Source of the DNA: Streptomyces sp. H27-C3
Lineage (GTDB): Bacteria > Actinomycetota > Actinomycetes > Streptomycetales > Streptomycetaceae
Assembly (NCBI RefSeq): GCF_030063415.1
Contig: NZ_JASITA010000038.1
Span: forward strand, 1-64,000
Reading direction: 5' to 3'
Length of the DNA: 64,000 nt
Under the pieces are notes generated by a model. That model ran no database searches and was not told the origin of the DNA. It was given only the letters and a program-made list of their open reading frames with translations. The position numbers were made by a program, and so were the translations under genes. Shown one piece after another: positions 47,831 to 55,904 of the stretch (its first letter is position 1; each line of letters begins with the position of its first letter).

Positions 47831-48037
47831 TTTCTCGCGCTCCCGACGGTGTCGGCCGCGCCGGGTCCGCTCGGGACCCAGATCATCGGTCCCCTCGCCC
47901 ACTCCGCCACCGCGATGCATATCTCCACCCGAACCACTCGCGGCCGTGGCCGCGCAACCCGATCATCGTGACAGTGACCTCCCCCACGGCTGTGCGGTGA
48001 AACACCTGTCCGCAAGTCCGTCCGAGCCTCTGACACC

Positions 48038-49354
48038 ATGGCTTGTGTGAGCTTCCCCTATGACGCCCCAGTTTCGCAGACGCTTTTCGACCGCGCGTCC
48101 CTCGTGACGCCCGGCGGCGTGAACTCTCCGGTCCGTGCATTCGGGGCCGTGGGCGGTACGCCCCGGTTCATGGTGTCCGGTGCCGGTCCGTACCTCACCG
48201 ATGCCGACGGCCGTGAGTACGTCGACCTCGTGTGTTCGTGGGGGCCGATGATCCTCGGCCACGCCCACCCCGAGGTCGTCGCGGCCGTGCGGGAGGCCGT
48301 CGCGCGCGGCACCTCCTTCGGTACGCCCGGAGAGGGCGAGGTCACGCTCGCCGAGGAGATCGTCGCCCGGATCGCGCCCGTCGAGCAGGTACGGCTCGTG
48401 TCGAGCGGTACCGAAGCGACCATGTCGGCCATCCGTCTCGCCCGTGGTTTCACCGGCCGCGCCAAGGTGGTGAAGTTCGCGGGCTGCTACCACGGCCACG
48501 TGGACGCGCTGCTCGCCGCCGCCGGATCGGGTCTCGCGACCTTCGCCCTGCCCGACACCCCGGGTGTCACGGGCGCCCAGACCGGCGACACGGTGGTCCT
48601 CCCGTACAACGATCTCGACGCCGTACGGGCGGCCTTCGCCGCGCACCCGGGCGAGATCGCGTGCGTGATCACCGAGGCCTCGCCCGGCAACATGGGCGTT
48701 GTGCCGCCGGGGGAGGGCTTCAATCAGGGGCTCAAGGACCTGTGCGCCGAAAATGGCGCGTTGTACATCTCCGACGAGGTCATGACGGGCTTCCGTACGA
48801 GCAAGGCCGGCTGGTACGGCGTCGACGGGGTCGCACCCGACCTGATGACCTTCGGCAAGGTCATGGGCGGCGGTTTCCCCGCCGCCGCGTTCGGCGGTCG
48901 CCGGGACGTCATGGCCCACCTCGCGCCCGAGGGCCCGGTCTACCAGGCGGGCACCCTGTCCGGTAACCCGGTCGCCACCGCCGCCGGGCTCGCCCAGCTG
49001 CGGCTGCTCGACGACGCGGCGTACACGAAGGTCGACGCGGTGTCCGCGGAGATCCGGGCGCTCGTCACCGGGGCCCTCACCAAGGAGGGCGTCGCCCACC
49101 GTCTTCAGGCGGCGAGCAACATGTTCTCCGTCTTCTTCACGGCCGACGAGGTCCGCGACTACGACGACGCGAAGAAGCAGGAGGCCTTCCGCTTCACGGC
49201 CTTCTTCCACTCGATGCTCGCCGACGGCGTCTATCTGCCGCCCTCGGCCTTCGAATCGTGGTTCGTCTCGACGGCGCACGACGAGCGCGCCATCGAGCGC
49301 ATCGCCGCCGCGCTGCCGGCCGCCGCCCGCGCCGCCGCCGAGGTGACGGCATGA
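48038..49354 (+). CDS. hemL: Glutamate-1-semialdehyde 2,1-aminomutase
   Basis: HemL converts glutamate-1-semialdehyde from HemA into 5-aminolevulinate using PLP. The 438-residue protein has TPGGVNSPVRAF, CSWGPMILGHAHP, RLVSSGTEATMSAIRLARG, CYHGHVDALL, LYISDEVMTGFR and the PLP lysine in DLMTFGKVMGGGFP. A GTG at 48047 (SFPYDAPVS) is an equally possible start; neither has a clear ribosome binding site. It overlaps the phosphatase gene by four bases. It completes the 5-aminolevulinate supply for hemB and hemC elsewhere in the window. Confidence 0.96.
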   Translation: MACVSFPYDAPVSQTLFDRASLVTPGGVNSPVRAFGAVGGTPRFMVSGAGPYLTDADGREYVDLVCSWGPMILGHAHPEVVAAVREAVARGTSFGTPGEGEVTLAEEIVARIAPVEQVRLVSSGTEATMSAIRLARGFTGRAKVVKFAGCYHGHVDALLAAAGSGLATFALPDTPGVTGAQTGDTVVLPYNDLDAVRAAFAAHPGEIACVITEASPGNMGVVPPGEGFNQGLKDLCAENGALYISDEVMTGFRTSKAGWYGVDGVAPDLMTFGKVMGGGFPAAAFGGRRDVMAHLAPEGPVYQAGTLSGNPVATAAGLAQLRLLDDAAYTKVDAVSAEIRALVTGALTKEGVAHRLQAASNMFSVFFTADEVRDYDDAKKQEAFRFTAFFHSMLADGVYLPPSAFESWFVSTAHDERAIERIAAALPAAARAAAEVTA

Positions 49355-50061
49355 GCGGCGACCTCACCGAAGCAGCGGCAGCCGGCGCCGGTGAGCTGAC
49401 CGTCGTCCACCTGATGCGCCACGGCGAAGTGCACAACCCCGACGGGGTCCTGTACGGCCGCCGCTCCGGCTATCACCTCTCCGACCTGGGCCGGCAGATG
49501 GCCGACCGGGTCGCCGAGCACCTGGAGGGCCGCGACATCACGCATGTCGTCGCCTCCCCGCTGGAGCGCGCCCAGGAGACCGCGACGCCGGTCGCCACGT
49601 CGCACAGCCTGGAGCTGGTCACCGACGACCGGCTGCTCGAAGCGGGCAACGTCTTCGAGGGCAAGACCTTCGGCGTCGGCGACGGCGCGCTGCGCAAGCC
49701 CGCCAACTGGAAGCACCTGACGAACCCGTTCCGCCCGTCCTGGGGCGAGCCGTACGTCGAACAGGCCGCCCGGATGATGGCCGCGCTGAGCGCGGCGCGT
49801 GACGCGGCCCGCGGCCACGAAGCGGTGTGCGTGAGCCATCAGCTGCCGATCTGGACCGTACGCAGCTTTGTCGAGCGTCGGCGGCTGTGGCACGATCCGC
49901 GCAGGCGGCAGTGCACGCTCGCCTCGCTCACGACCTTCACCTTCCGCGGCGACAAGATCGTGTCGGTGGGTTACAGCGAGCCGGCCCGCGATCTCGTACC
50001 GCCGCATCTGCTGGCCGGGGCGAAGCCCGTCAAGGGGCAGGCCAAGGCCTTTGGCGCGTAA
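49351..50061 (+). CDS. Histidine phosphatase family protein (phosphoglycerate mutase-like)
   Basis: The 236-residue protein has the catalytic motif VVHLMRHGEVHNPDGVLYGR, the arginine region SPLERAQETATPVA, and the second histidine in VCVSHQLPIWTVR. Histidine phosphatases remove phosphate from many substrates; this group is annotated as phosphoglycerate mutase without proof. ATGA coupling to hemL is conserved in Streptomyces as far as I recall, hinting at a role near tetrapyrrole or central metabolism. Confidence 0.88.
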   Translation: MSGDLTEAAAAGAGELTVVHLMRHGEVHNPDGVLYGRRSGYHLSDLGRQMADRVAEHLEGRDITHVVASPLERAQETATPVATSHSLELVTDDRLLEAGNVFEGKTFGVGDGALRKPANWKHLTNPFRPSWGEPYVEQAARMMAALSAARDAARGHEAVCVSHQLPIWTVRSFVERRRLWHDPRRRQCTLASLTTFTFRGDKIVSVGYSEPARDLVPPHLLAGAKPVKGQAKAFGA

Positions 50062-50212
50062 CCGCCGGTAAATGGCTGGTAAATGATCGGCAATCTTCGG
50101 CCATGACCGGGAAAAATATGCGCCTGCACCGGAACCTACGTGTTCGTCACGTCATCTCACTCGATGTCCATTTCTATGGACGACGAGTATGACGAGTTCG
50201 GATGGGGACGGT

Positions 50213-51451
50213 ATGCGCGACATCAGTCGAAGGGGCCTGCTGGGACTGGGAGTTGGAGCGGCGGCCGCGGTCGGGGTCGCCGGCTGCGGTGCCTCCGACT
50301 CGGGTTCGGGGCGGCCGGGCTCCGACAAGGGCAAGGGTGACGGCGGTGGGGGCGGGGCCGACAAGCCCGAGATACGTCTCATAGGCGACGGCTCCACCGC
50401 CGACACCGGCAAGCAGCCGCACCAGCCGAAGAAGCCCGTCCCCCTGGAGCCCGGCGAGACCCCGCCGCAGTTCGTGATCTTCTCCTGGGACGGCGCGGGC
50501 GAGGTCGGCAACGGCCTCTTCCCGCGCTTCCTGAAGGTCGCCAAGGACCACGACGCGGCGATGACCTTCTTCCTCTCCGGCCTCTACCTGCTGCCCGAGG
50601 CGAAGAAGGACCTCTACAAGCCGCCGAACAACCCGGTCGGTGCCTCCGACATCGGCTATCTCACCGACGACCACATCAAGGCCACGCTCAAGGGCGTACG
50701 CCAGGCCTGGCTCGACGGCCACGAGATAGGCACCCACTTCAACGGGCACTTCTGCGCGGGCTCCGGCTCCGTCGGCAACTGGACGCCCGCCCAGTGGGAG
50801 AGCGAGACCGCCCAGGCGAAGTCCTTCGTCACCGAGTGGAAGACGAACAGCGGCTGGACCGACCTCGACCCGCTGCCCTTCGACTACGAGAAGGAACTCG
50901 TCGGCGGCCGTACGCCGTGTCTGCTCGGCCAGGACAATCTGCTGCCGACGGCGAAGAAGCTCGGCTGGCGCTACGACGCCAGCTCGCCCGGCGGCCGTCA
51001 GATGTGGCCTGTGAAGCGCAAGGACCTGTGGGACCTGCCGCTCCAGGCCGTCCCGTTCCCGGGGCATTCCTTCGAGGTGCTCTCGATGGACTACAACATG
51101 CTCGCGAACCAGTCGAAGAATTCGACCAAGGGCCCGCCCGCGCGTTACCCGGGATGGAAGCAGGAGGCCGCGGGCGCGTATCTCGCCGGTTTCAAGCGTG
51201 CGTACGAGAGCAATCGCGCGCCCTTCTACATCGGCAACCACTTCGAGCAGTGGAACGGCGGCATCTACATGGACGCCGTGGAAGAGGCGATCAAGGGCAT
51301 GGCCGGGAAGAAGGACGTACGCCTGGTCTCCTTCCGGCAGTTCTGCGACTGGCTCGACGTCCAGGACCCGCAGGTGCTCGCCAAACTGCGTTCGCTCGAA
51401 GTCGGCCAGGCGCCGACCGGCGGCTGGAAGAGCTTCCTTACCACCTCTTGA
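50213..51451 (+). CDS. Polysaccharide-deacetylase-like lipoprotein
   Basis: A 412-residue exported protein. The twin-arginine-type N terminus ISRRGLLGLGVG and the lipobox GVAGC are followed by a Gly/Lys/Asp linker and a NodB-like fold: QFVIFSWDGAGEVG (metal Asp region), AAMTFFLSGLYLLP, and HEIGTHFNGHFC with the two metal-type histidines. The C-terminal MDYNML, FYIGNHFEQWNGG and RLVSFRQFCDWLD fit carbohydrate esterase 4. It probably trims cell-wall or capsular sugar outside the membrane. The ATG at 50213 is favoured over 50189. It begins the run toward the cytochrome c maturation genes. Confidence 0.78.
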   Translation: MRDISRRGLLGLGVGAAAAVGVAGCGASDSGSGRPGSDKGKGDGGGGGADKPEIRLIGDGSTADTGKQPHQPKKPVPLEPGETPPQFVIFSWDGAGEVGNGLFPRFLKVAKDHDAAMTFFLSGLYLLPEAKKDLYKPPNNPVGASDIGYLTDDHIKATLKGVRQAWLDGHEIGTHFNGHFCAGSGSVGNWTPAQWESETAQAKSFVTEWKTNSGWTDLDPLPFDYEKELVGGRTPCLLGQDNLLPTAKKLGWRYDASSPGGRQMWPVKRKDLWDLPLQAVPFPGHSFEVLSMDYNMLANQSKNSTKGPPARYPGWKQEAAGAYLAGFKRAYESNRAPFYIGNHFEQWNGGIYMDAVEEAIKGMAGKKDVRLVSFRQFCDWLDVQDPQVLAKLRSLEVGQAPTGGWKSFLTTS

Positions 51452-51518
51452 CAAGGGGCTTTACGGGCACCATGGGGGGCGCGGAAGATCACGGGAACGC
51501 TCATGCGAAACTTTTCAC

Positions 51519-52142
51519 ATGAGCCTTGGACGCGCCCCCCGCCGCCGCTCGAACCACACCCGCCACGCGGCCGCCGCAGCTGCCGTCGCGGTCGTCGGCG
51601 CGCTGACCCTGTCGGCGTGCGGCGGCGACGGGAGTACGTCGTCGGGCACCGGCGGCGCCAAGTTCGTCACCGGCGACAGCGGCATCTCCACCGTCGCCAA
51701 GGGCGACCGGCAGGACGCGCCCCGGCTCGACGGCACGACGCTCGAAGGCAAGAAGCTCGACATCGGCGACTTCAAGGGCAAGGTCGTCGTCATGAATGTC
51801 TGGGGCTCCTGGTGCCCGCCCTGCCGCGCCGAGGCACCGCATTTCTCGAAGGTCGCCAAAGACACCAAGTCCGACGGCGTCGAGTTCGTGGGGATCAACA
51901 CCCGCGACGACACCAAGGACCCGGCGCGCAAGTTCGAGGAAGATTACGGCGTCGCTTATCCGAGCCTGTACGACCCGATCGGCAAGCTCATTCTGCGCTT
52001 CCCCAAGGGCAGCCTGAATCCGCAGGCCATTCCGTCGACGATCGTCATCGACCGGGAGGGCCGGATCGCGGCCCGCACGCTCACCGCCCTCAATGAGAAG
52101 AAGCTGCGCCAGATGATCGACCCGTTGATCGCGGAGAAGTGA
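51519..52142 (+). CDS. TlpA/ResA-like thioredoxin lipoprotein
   Basis: The 207-residue precursor has a signal peptide ending in LTLSAC (lipobox) and a thioredoxin domain with VVVMNVWGSWCPPCRAEAPH, giving the CPPC active site, and a cis-Pro in QAIPSTIVI. ResA-type proteins reduce apocytochrome c heme-binding cysteines on the outer face of the membrane, using electrons from CcdA. It sits four bases before ccdA, completing the pathway. Confidence 0.92.
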   Translation: MSLGRAPRRRSNHTRHAAAAAAVAVVGALTLSACGGDGSTSSGTGGAKFVTGDSGISTVAKGDRQDAPRLDGTTLEGKKLDIGDFKGKVVVMNVWGSWCPPCRAEAPHFSKVAKDTKSDGVEFVGINTRDDTKDPARKFEEDYGVAYPSLYDPIGKLILRFPKGSLNPQAIPSTIVIDREGRIAARTLTALNEKKLRQMIDPLIAEK

Positions 52143-52146
52143 TCCT

Positions 52147-52914
52147 GTGAGTGTTCTGGCCGCGGTGATCTCCGATCCGAACCCGACGGTTCTGAGCGGC
52201 GCGCTGCTTCTCGCGGTACCGATCGCCGTCGCAGGCGGCCTCGTCTCGTTCTTCTCGCCCTGCGTGCTGCCGCTCGTCCCCGGCTATCTGTCGTACGTCA
52301 CCGGCATCAGCGGCACCGACCTCGCGGAGGCCAAGCGCGGCCGGATGGTCGCGGGGGCCTCGCTCTTCGTCATCGGATTCACCGCCGTGTTCGTCTCCGG
52401 CGGGGCGCTCTTCGGCTACTTCGGCTCCACACTCCAGGAGCACCAGGAGATCCTCTCCCAGGTGCTCGGTGGGCTGATGATCCTGATGGGCATCTTCTTC
52501 ATGGGCATGATGCCCTGGCTCACCCAGCGCGAATTTCGCTTCCACAAGCGGCCGGTGGCCGGGCTGGTGGGCGCGCCCGTCCTGGGCGCCCTGTTCGGCA
52601 TCGGCTGGACGCCCTGCATCGGCCCGACGCTCGCCTCGGTGATCGCCCTCTCCGCCGAGCAGGCGAGCGCGGGGCGCGGGGCGATACTGACCGTCGCGTA
52701 CTGCCTCGGCCTCGGTGTGCCCTTCGTGCTGGCCGCGGTGGCGTTCCGCAAGGCGCTCGGCGCGTTCAGCTGGGTGAAGAAGCACTACGTCTGGGTGATG
52801 CGCATCGGCGGGCTCATGATGATCACGACCGGCCTGCTGCTGGTCACCGGCGTCTGGAACGGCCTCGTCCAGGACATGCAAGGCTGGACCAACGGCTTCG
52901 TGGTGGGGATCTAG
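52147..52914 (+). CDS. ccdA: Cytochrome c biogenesis protein CcdA
   Basis: CcdA carries electrons across the membrane from thioredoxin to ResA-like proteins. The 255 residues form six helices with the redox motif SFFSPCVLPLVPGYLSYV and the second cysteine in IGWTPCIGPTLASV. The C-terminal PFVLAAVAFRKA is typical. The GTG start follows the TlpA gene closely, and resB starts four bases downstream of its stop. Confidence 0.95.
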   Translation: MSVLAAVISDPNPTVLSGALLLAVPIAVAGGLVSFFSPCVLPLVPGYLSYVTGISGTDLAEAKRGRMVAGASLFVIGFTAVFVSGGALFGYFGSTLQEHQEILSQVLGGLMILMGIFFMGMMPWLTQREFRFHKRPVAGLVGAPVLGALFGIGWTPCIGPTLASVIALSAEQASAGRGAILTVAYCLGLGVPFVLAAVAFRKALGAFSWVKKHYVWVMRIGGLMMITTGLLLVTGVWNGLVQDMQGWTNGFVVGI

Positions 52915-52918
52915 TTCC

Positions 52919-54655
52919 ATGAGCAAGACCAAGACAGGGCCCGCGGACACCTCCGGGGACACCGAAGAGCAGAAGGACCAGGGCCTCGGCGCGGCCGGCG
53001 CCCAGCTGTCCACGGCGCCCCGCGAGGACACCGGCCTCAGCATGCCCACGCTCGGCGTGGTCGGCTGGGCGCGCTGGTTCTGGCGGCAGCTGACCTCGAT
53101 GCGGGTGGCGCTGCTGCTGCTCTTCATGCTGTCGCTCGGCTCCATCCCCGGCTCGCTGATCCCGCAGACCAGCGTCGACGAGGGCAAGGTCGCCGACTTC
53201 CGCGAGCTGCACAAGACGCTCTCGCCGATCTATGACGACCTGGGCCTGTTCCACGTCTACAGCTCGGTGTGGTTCTCCGCGATCTACCTGCTCCTCTTCA
53301 TCTCGCTCATCGGCTGCATCGTGCCGCGCACCTGGCAGTTCGTCGGCCAGTTGCGCAGCCGCCCGCCGGGCGCCCCCAAGCGCCTGACGCGGCTGCCCGC
53401 GTACACGACGTGGCGCACCGACGCGGAGCCCGAGCAGGTGCGCGAGGCCGCGCTGGCGATGATGAAGAAGCGCCGCTACCGGGCCCACTCGGCGGGCGAC
53501 GCGGTCGCCGCGGAGAAGGGCTATCTGCGCGAGACCGGCAATCTCCTCTTCCACATCGCGCTCATCGTGATGCTGGTGTCGTTCGCCACCGGGCAGCTCT
53601 TCAAGTCCGAGGGCGGCAAGCTGGTCGTCCAGGGCGGCGGCTTCGCCAACACGCTCACGCAGTACGACGATTTCAAGTCCGGGACGCTCTTCGACAAGGA
53701 CCACGACCTGGCGCCCTTCAGCTTCGGGCTGGAGAAGTTCGTCGGGACGTACGAGCGCAGTGGCCCCCAGCGCGGCACGCCCCGCGTCTACGAGGCGCAC
53801 GTGCGGTACGCGAAGGGCTCGGACGGCCCGGAGAAGAAGGCCGTCATCGAGGTGAACGAACCGCTGACGGTCGACGGCTCCAAGGTCCACCTCATCGGGC
53901 ACGGCTACGCGCCGGTGGTCACCGTCAGGGACGGCAAGGGCAAGAAGGTCTTCTCGGGCGCGGTCCCCATGCTGCCGATGGACTCCAACGTCACCTCGTC
54001 CGGCGCGGTCAAGGTCATGGACGGTTACCGCGACAAGAACGGCAAGAAGGACCAGCTCGGCTTCCAGGCCTTCTTCGTACCGACGTTCGCGGGCGCGGGC
54101 CAGGGCACGATGCTCTCCCAGTACCCCGGCCTCGACGACCCGCGGCTCGCACTCAACGCCTTCCACGGCAGCCTGGGCGTCGACGCGGGCCTGGCGCAGA
54201 ACGTGTACCAGCTCGACAAGCGCAAGATGAAGCCGTTCAAGGACGCGAAGGGCGCGGACCTCAAGCAGCGCCTCGCGCCCGGCGAGACCATGCAGCTTCC
54301 CGGCGGCGCGGGCACCGTCACGTTCGAGAAGGACGTGAAGGAGTGGGCGACGTTCCAGATCTCCCAGCAGCCGGGCACCCAGCTCGCGCTGATCGGAGCC
54401 GTCGCGGCCATCGCGGGCCTGTCGGGCTCGCTGTTCATCCAGCGGCGCCGGATCTGGATCCGGGCCGCACGCGGCGAGGACGGTGTCACCGTCGTCGAGA
54501 TGGCGGGGCTCGGCCGCAGTGAGTCCACGAAGCTCCCCGAGGAACTGGCCGACCTGGCCGCCAAGCTGAACACCGAGGCGCCGACCGCGCCACCCGCGCC
54601 CTCAGCGCCCGACCCCGCAGATCCTGCTGAACCCGCCGAAGGAGCCCGCGCGTGA
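52919..54655 (+). CDS. resB: Cytochrome c biogenesis protein ResB (Ccs1)
   Basis: ResB and CcsB together form the system II heme lyase complex. This 578-residue protein has a charged N terminus and helices near LTSMRVALLLLFMLSLGSIP, IYLLLFISLIGCIVPRTW, LLFHIALIVMLVSFATG and LIGAVAAIAGLSGSLFIQRR. A large extracellular domain lies between the third and fourth. GSLIPQ after helix 1 is characteristic. An Ala/Pro-rich cytoplasmic tail closes the protein. It overlaps ccsB by four bases (GTGA). Confidence 0.94.
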   Translation: MSKTKTGPADTSGDTEEQKDQGLGAAGAQLSTAPREDTGLSMPTLGVVGWARWFWRQLTSMRVALLLLFMLSLGSIPGSLIPQTSVDEGKVADFRELHKTLSPIYDDLGLFHVYSSVWFSAIYLLLFISLIGCIVPRTWQFVGQLRSRPPGAPKRLTRLPAYTTWRTDAEPEQVREAALAMMKKRRYRAHSAGDAVAAEKGYLRETGNLLFHIALIVMLVSFATGQLFKSEGGKLVVQGGGFANTLTQYDDFKSGTLFDKDHDLAPFSFGLEKFVGTYERSGPQRGTPRVYEAHVRYAKGSDGPEKKAVIEVNEPLTVDGSKVHLIGHGYAPVVTVRDGKGKKVFSGAVPMLPMDSNVTSSGAVKVMDGYRDKNGKKDQLGFQAFFVPTFAGAGQGTMLSQYPGLDDPRLALNAFHGSLGVDAGLAQNVYQLDKRKMKPFKDAKGADLKQRLAPGETMQLPGGAGTVTFEKDVKEWATFQISQQPGTQLALIGAVAAIAGLSGSLFIQRRRIWIRAARGEDGVTVVEMAGLGRSESTKLPEELADLAAKLNTEAPTAPPAPSAPDPADPAEPAEGARA

Positions 54656-55719
54656 ATCTCGCGGCCGAGACCAACGAGAACCTCGCCAACATCAGCAATG
54701 TGCTGATCTATTCGTCGATGGCCATCTACCTGCTGGCCTTCTTCGCCCACATCGCCGAGTGGGTCCTCGGCAGCCGCAGCAAGGTGGGCCGCACCGCCGC
54801 CGCGCTGACGGGCAAGGCATCGGAGCAGGCCGCCGCCCCGGCCGCAGGCTCCGTCGCCGTACTCGACAAGCCCCAGGTCGTCACCCGCGCCCCGGCCGGC
54901 TCCCGTGACGTCCCGGACGGCCCCGGCGCGGCCGGCGGCACGGAGAAGGGCGACCTCTACGGACGCGTCGCCATCTCGCTGACCGCCCTGGCGTTCCTCA
55001 TCGAGGCAGCCGGCGTCGTGTCCCGCGCGATGTCGGTGCAGCGCGCGCCGTGGGGCAACATGTACGAGTTCTCGATCACCTTCTCCACGGTGCTCGTGGC
55101 GGTCTACCTGGTCTTCCTGGCCGCGAAGAAGAACGTCCGCTGGGCTGGCCTGCCGCTGGTCACCACGGTCCTCCTGGACCTCGGTATCGCCACCAAGTGG
55201 CTCTACACCGACAGCGACCAGCTGGTCCCGGCGCTCGACTCGTACTGGCTGTGGATCCACGTCTCCACCGCGATCTTCTGCGGCGCGGTCTTCTACCTCG
55301 GCGCGGTCGGCACCCTGCTCTACCTCTTCCGCGACTCGTACGAGGCGAAGCTCGCCGCCGGCCGCAAGCCCGGCATCTTCGCCACGTCGGTCCTGGAGCG
55401 GCTGCCGTCGGCGGCGACGCTCGACAAGTTCTCGTACCGCGTGAACGCGGCCGTCTTCCCGCTGTGGACGTTCACGATCATCGCGGGCGCGATCTGGGCG
55501 GGCGACGCGTGGGGCCGCTACTGGGGCTGGGACCCCAAGGAGGTCTGGTCCTTCATCACGTGGGTCGCGTACGCCTGCTACCTGCACGCCCGCGCGACGG
55601 CGGGCTGGAAGGGCCGCAAGGCGGCCTACCTGGCGCTCTTCGCCTTCGGCTGCTGGCTGTTCAACTACTACGGCGTGAACATCTTCCTGAACGGCAAGCA
55701 CTCGTACGCGGGCGTCTGA
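54652..55719 (+). CDS. ccsB: c-type cytochrome biogenesis protein CcsB (CcsA type)
   Basis: The 355-residue membrane protein carries the heme-handling tryptophan motif in RYWGWDPKEVWSFITWVAYA, with flanking histidines (SYWLWIHVSTAIFCG; AYACYLHARATAGW). Eight or so helices are visible. It exports and presents heme to apocytochromes with ResB. It is the last gene of the lipoprotein-TlpA-ccdA-resB-ccsB run and is followed by a hairpin. Confidence 0.95.
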   Translation: MNLAAETNENLANISNVLIYSSMAIYLLAFFAHIAEWVLGSRSKVGRTAAALTGKASEQAAAPAAGSVAVLDKPQVVTRAPAGSRDVPDGPGAAGGTEKGDLYGRVAISLTALAFLIEAAGVVSRAMSVQRAPWGNMYEFSITFSTVLVAVYLVFLAAKKNVRWAGLPLVTTVLLDLGIATKWLYTDSDQLVPALDSYWLWIHVSTAIFCGAVFYLGAVGTLLYLFRDSYEAKLAAGRKPGIFATSVLERLPSAATLDKFSYRVNAAVFPLWTFTIIAGAIWAGDAWGRYWGWDPKEVWSFITWVAYACYLHARATAGWKGRKAAYLALFAFGCWLFNYYGVNIFLNGKHSYAGV

Positions 55720-55752
55720 CGCGGATATTCGGCCATTGCCGTACGGCTGCGG

Positions 55753-55792
55753 AGGCCGGTTTCCTGCGACCTGGGTCGTGGGGGACCGGCCT
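55753..55792 (+). terminator. Terminator after ccsB
   Basis: AGGCCGGT (55753-55760) pairs with ACCGGCCT (55785-55792), extended by inner TTCC/GGGGA pairing and followed by TTTG. It lies 35 bases past ccsB, before the convergent gene. Confidence 0.7.
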
Positions 55793-55904
55793 TTGCCGTG
55801 AGGGGGCGAGCGTCCCCACGGCCCCACTCGTGCTGAGCGGTCGAAGAGGGCCCGCAGCTGGGCGAGGTACGTCTCGGCCGGCGGCTGCACCCCCCGGCCG
55901 TCCG

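Noticed and set aside
47246..47971. 241-codon plus-strand frame opposite the unknown protein beside hemL
   Set aside because: It is antisense to the better-supported 157-residue ORF with a ribosome binding site, and its product is low-complexity.
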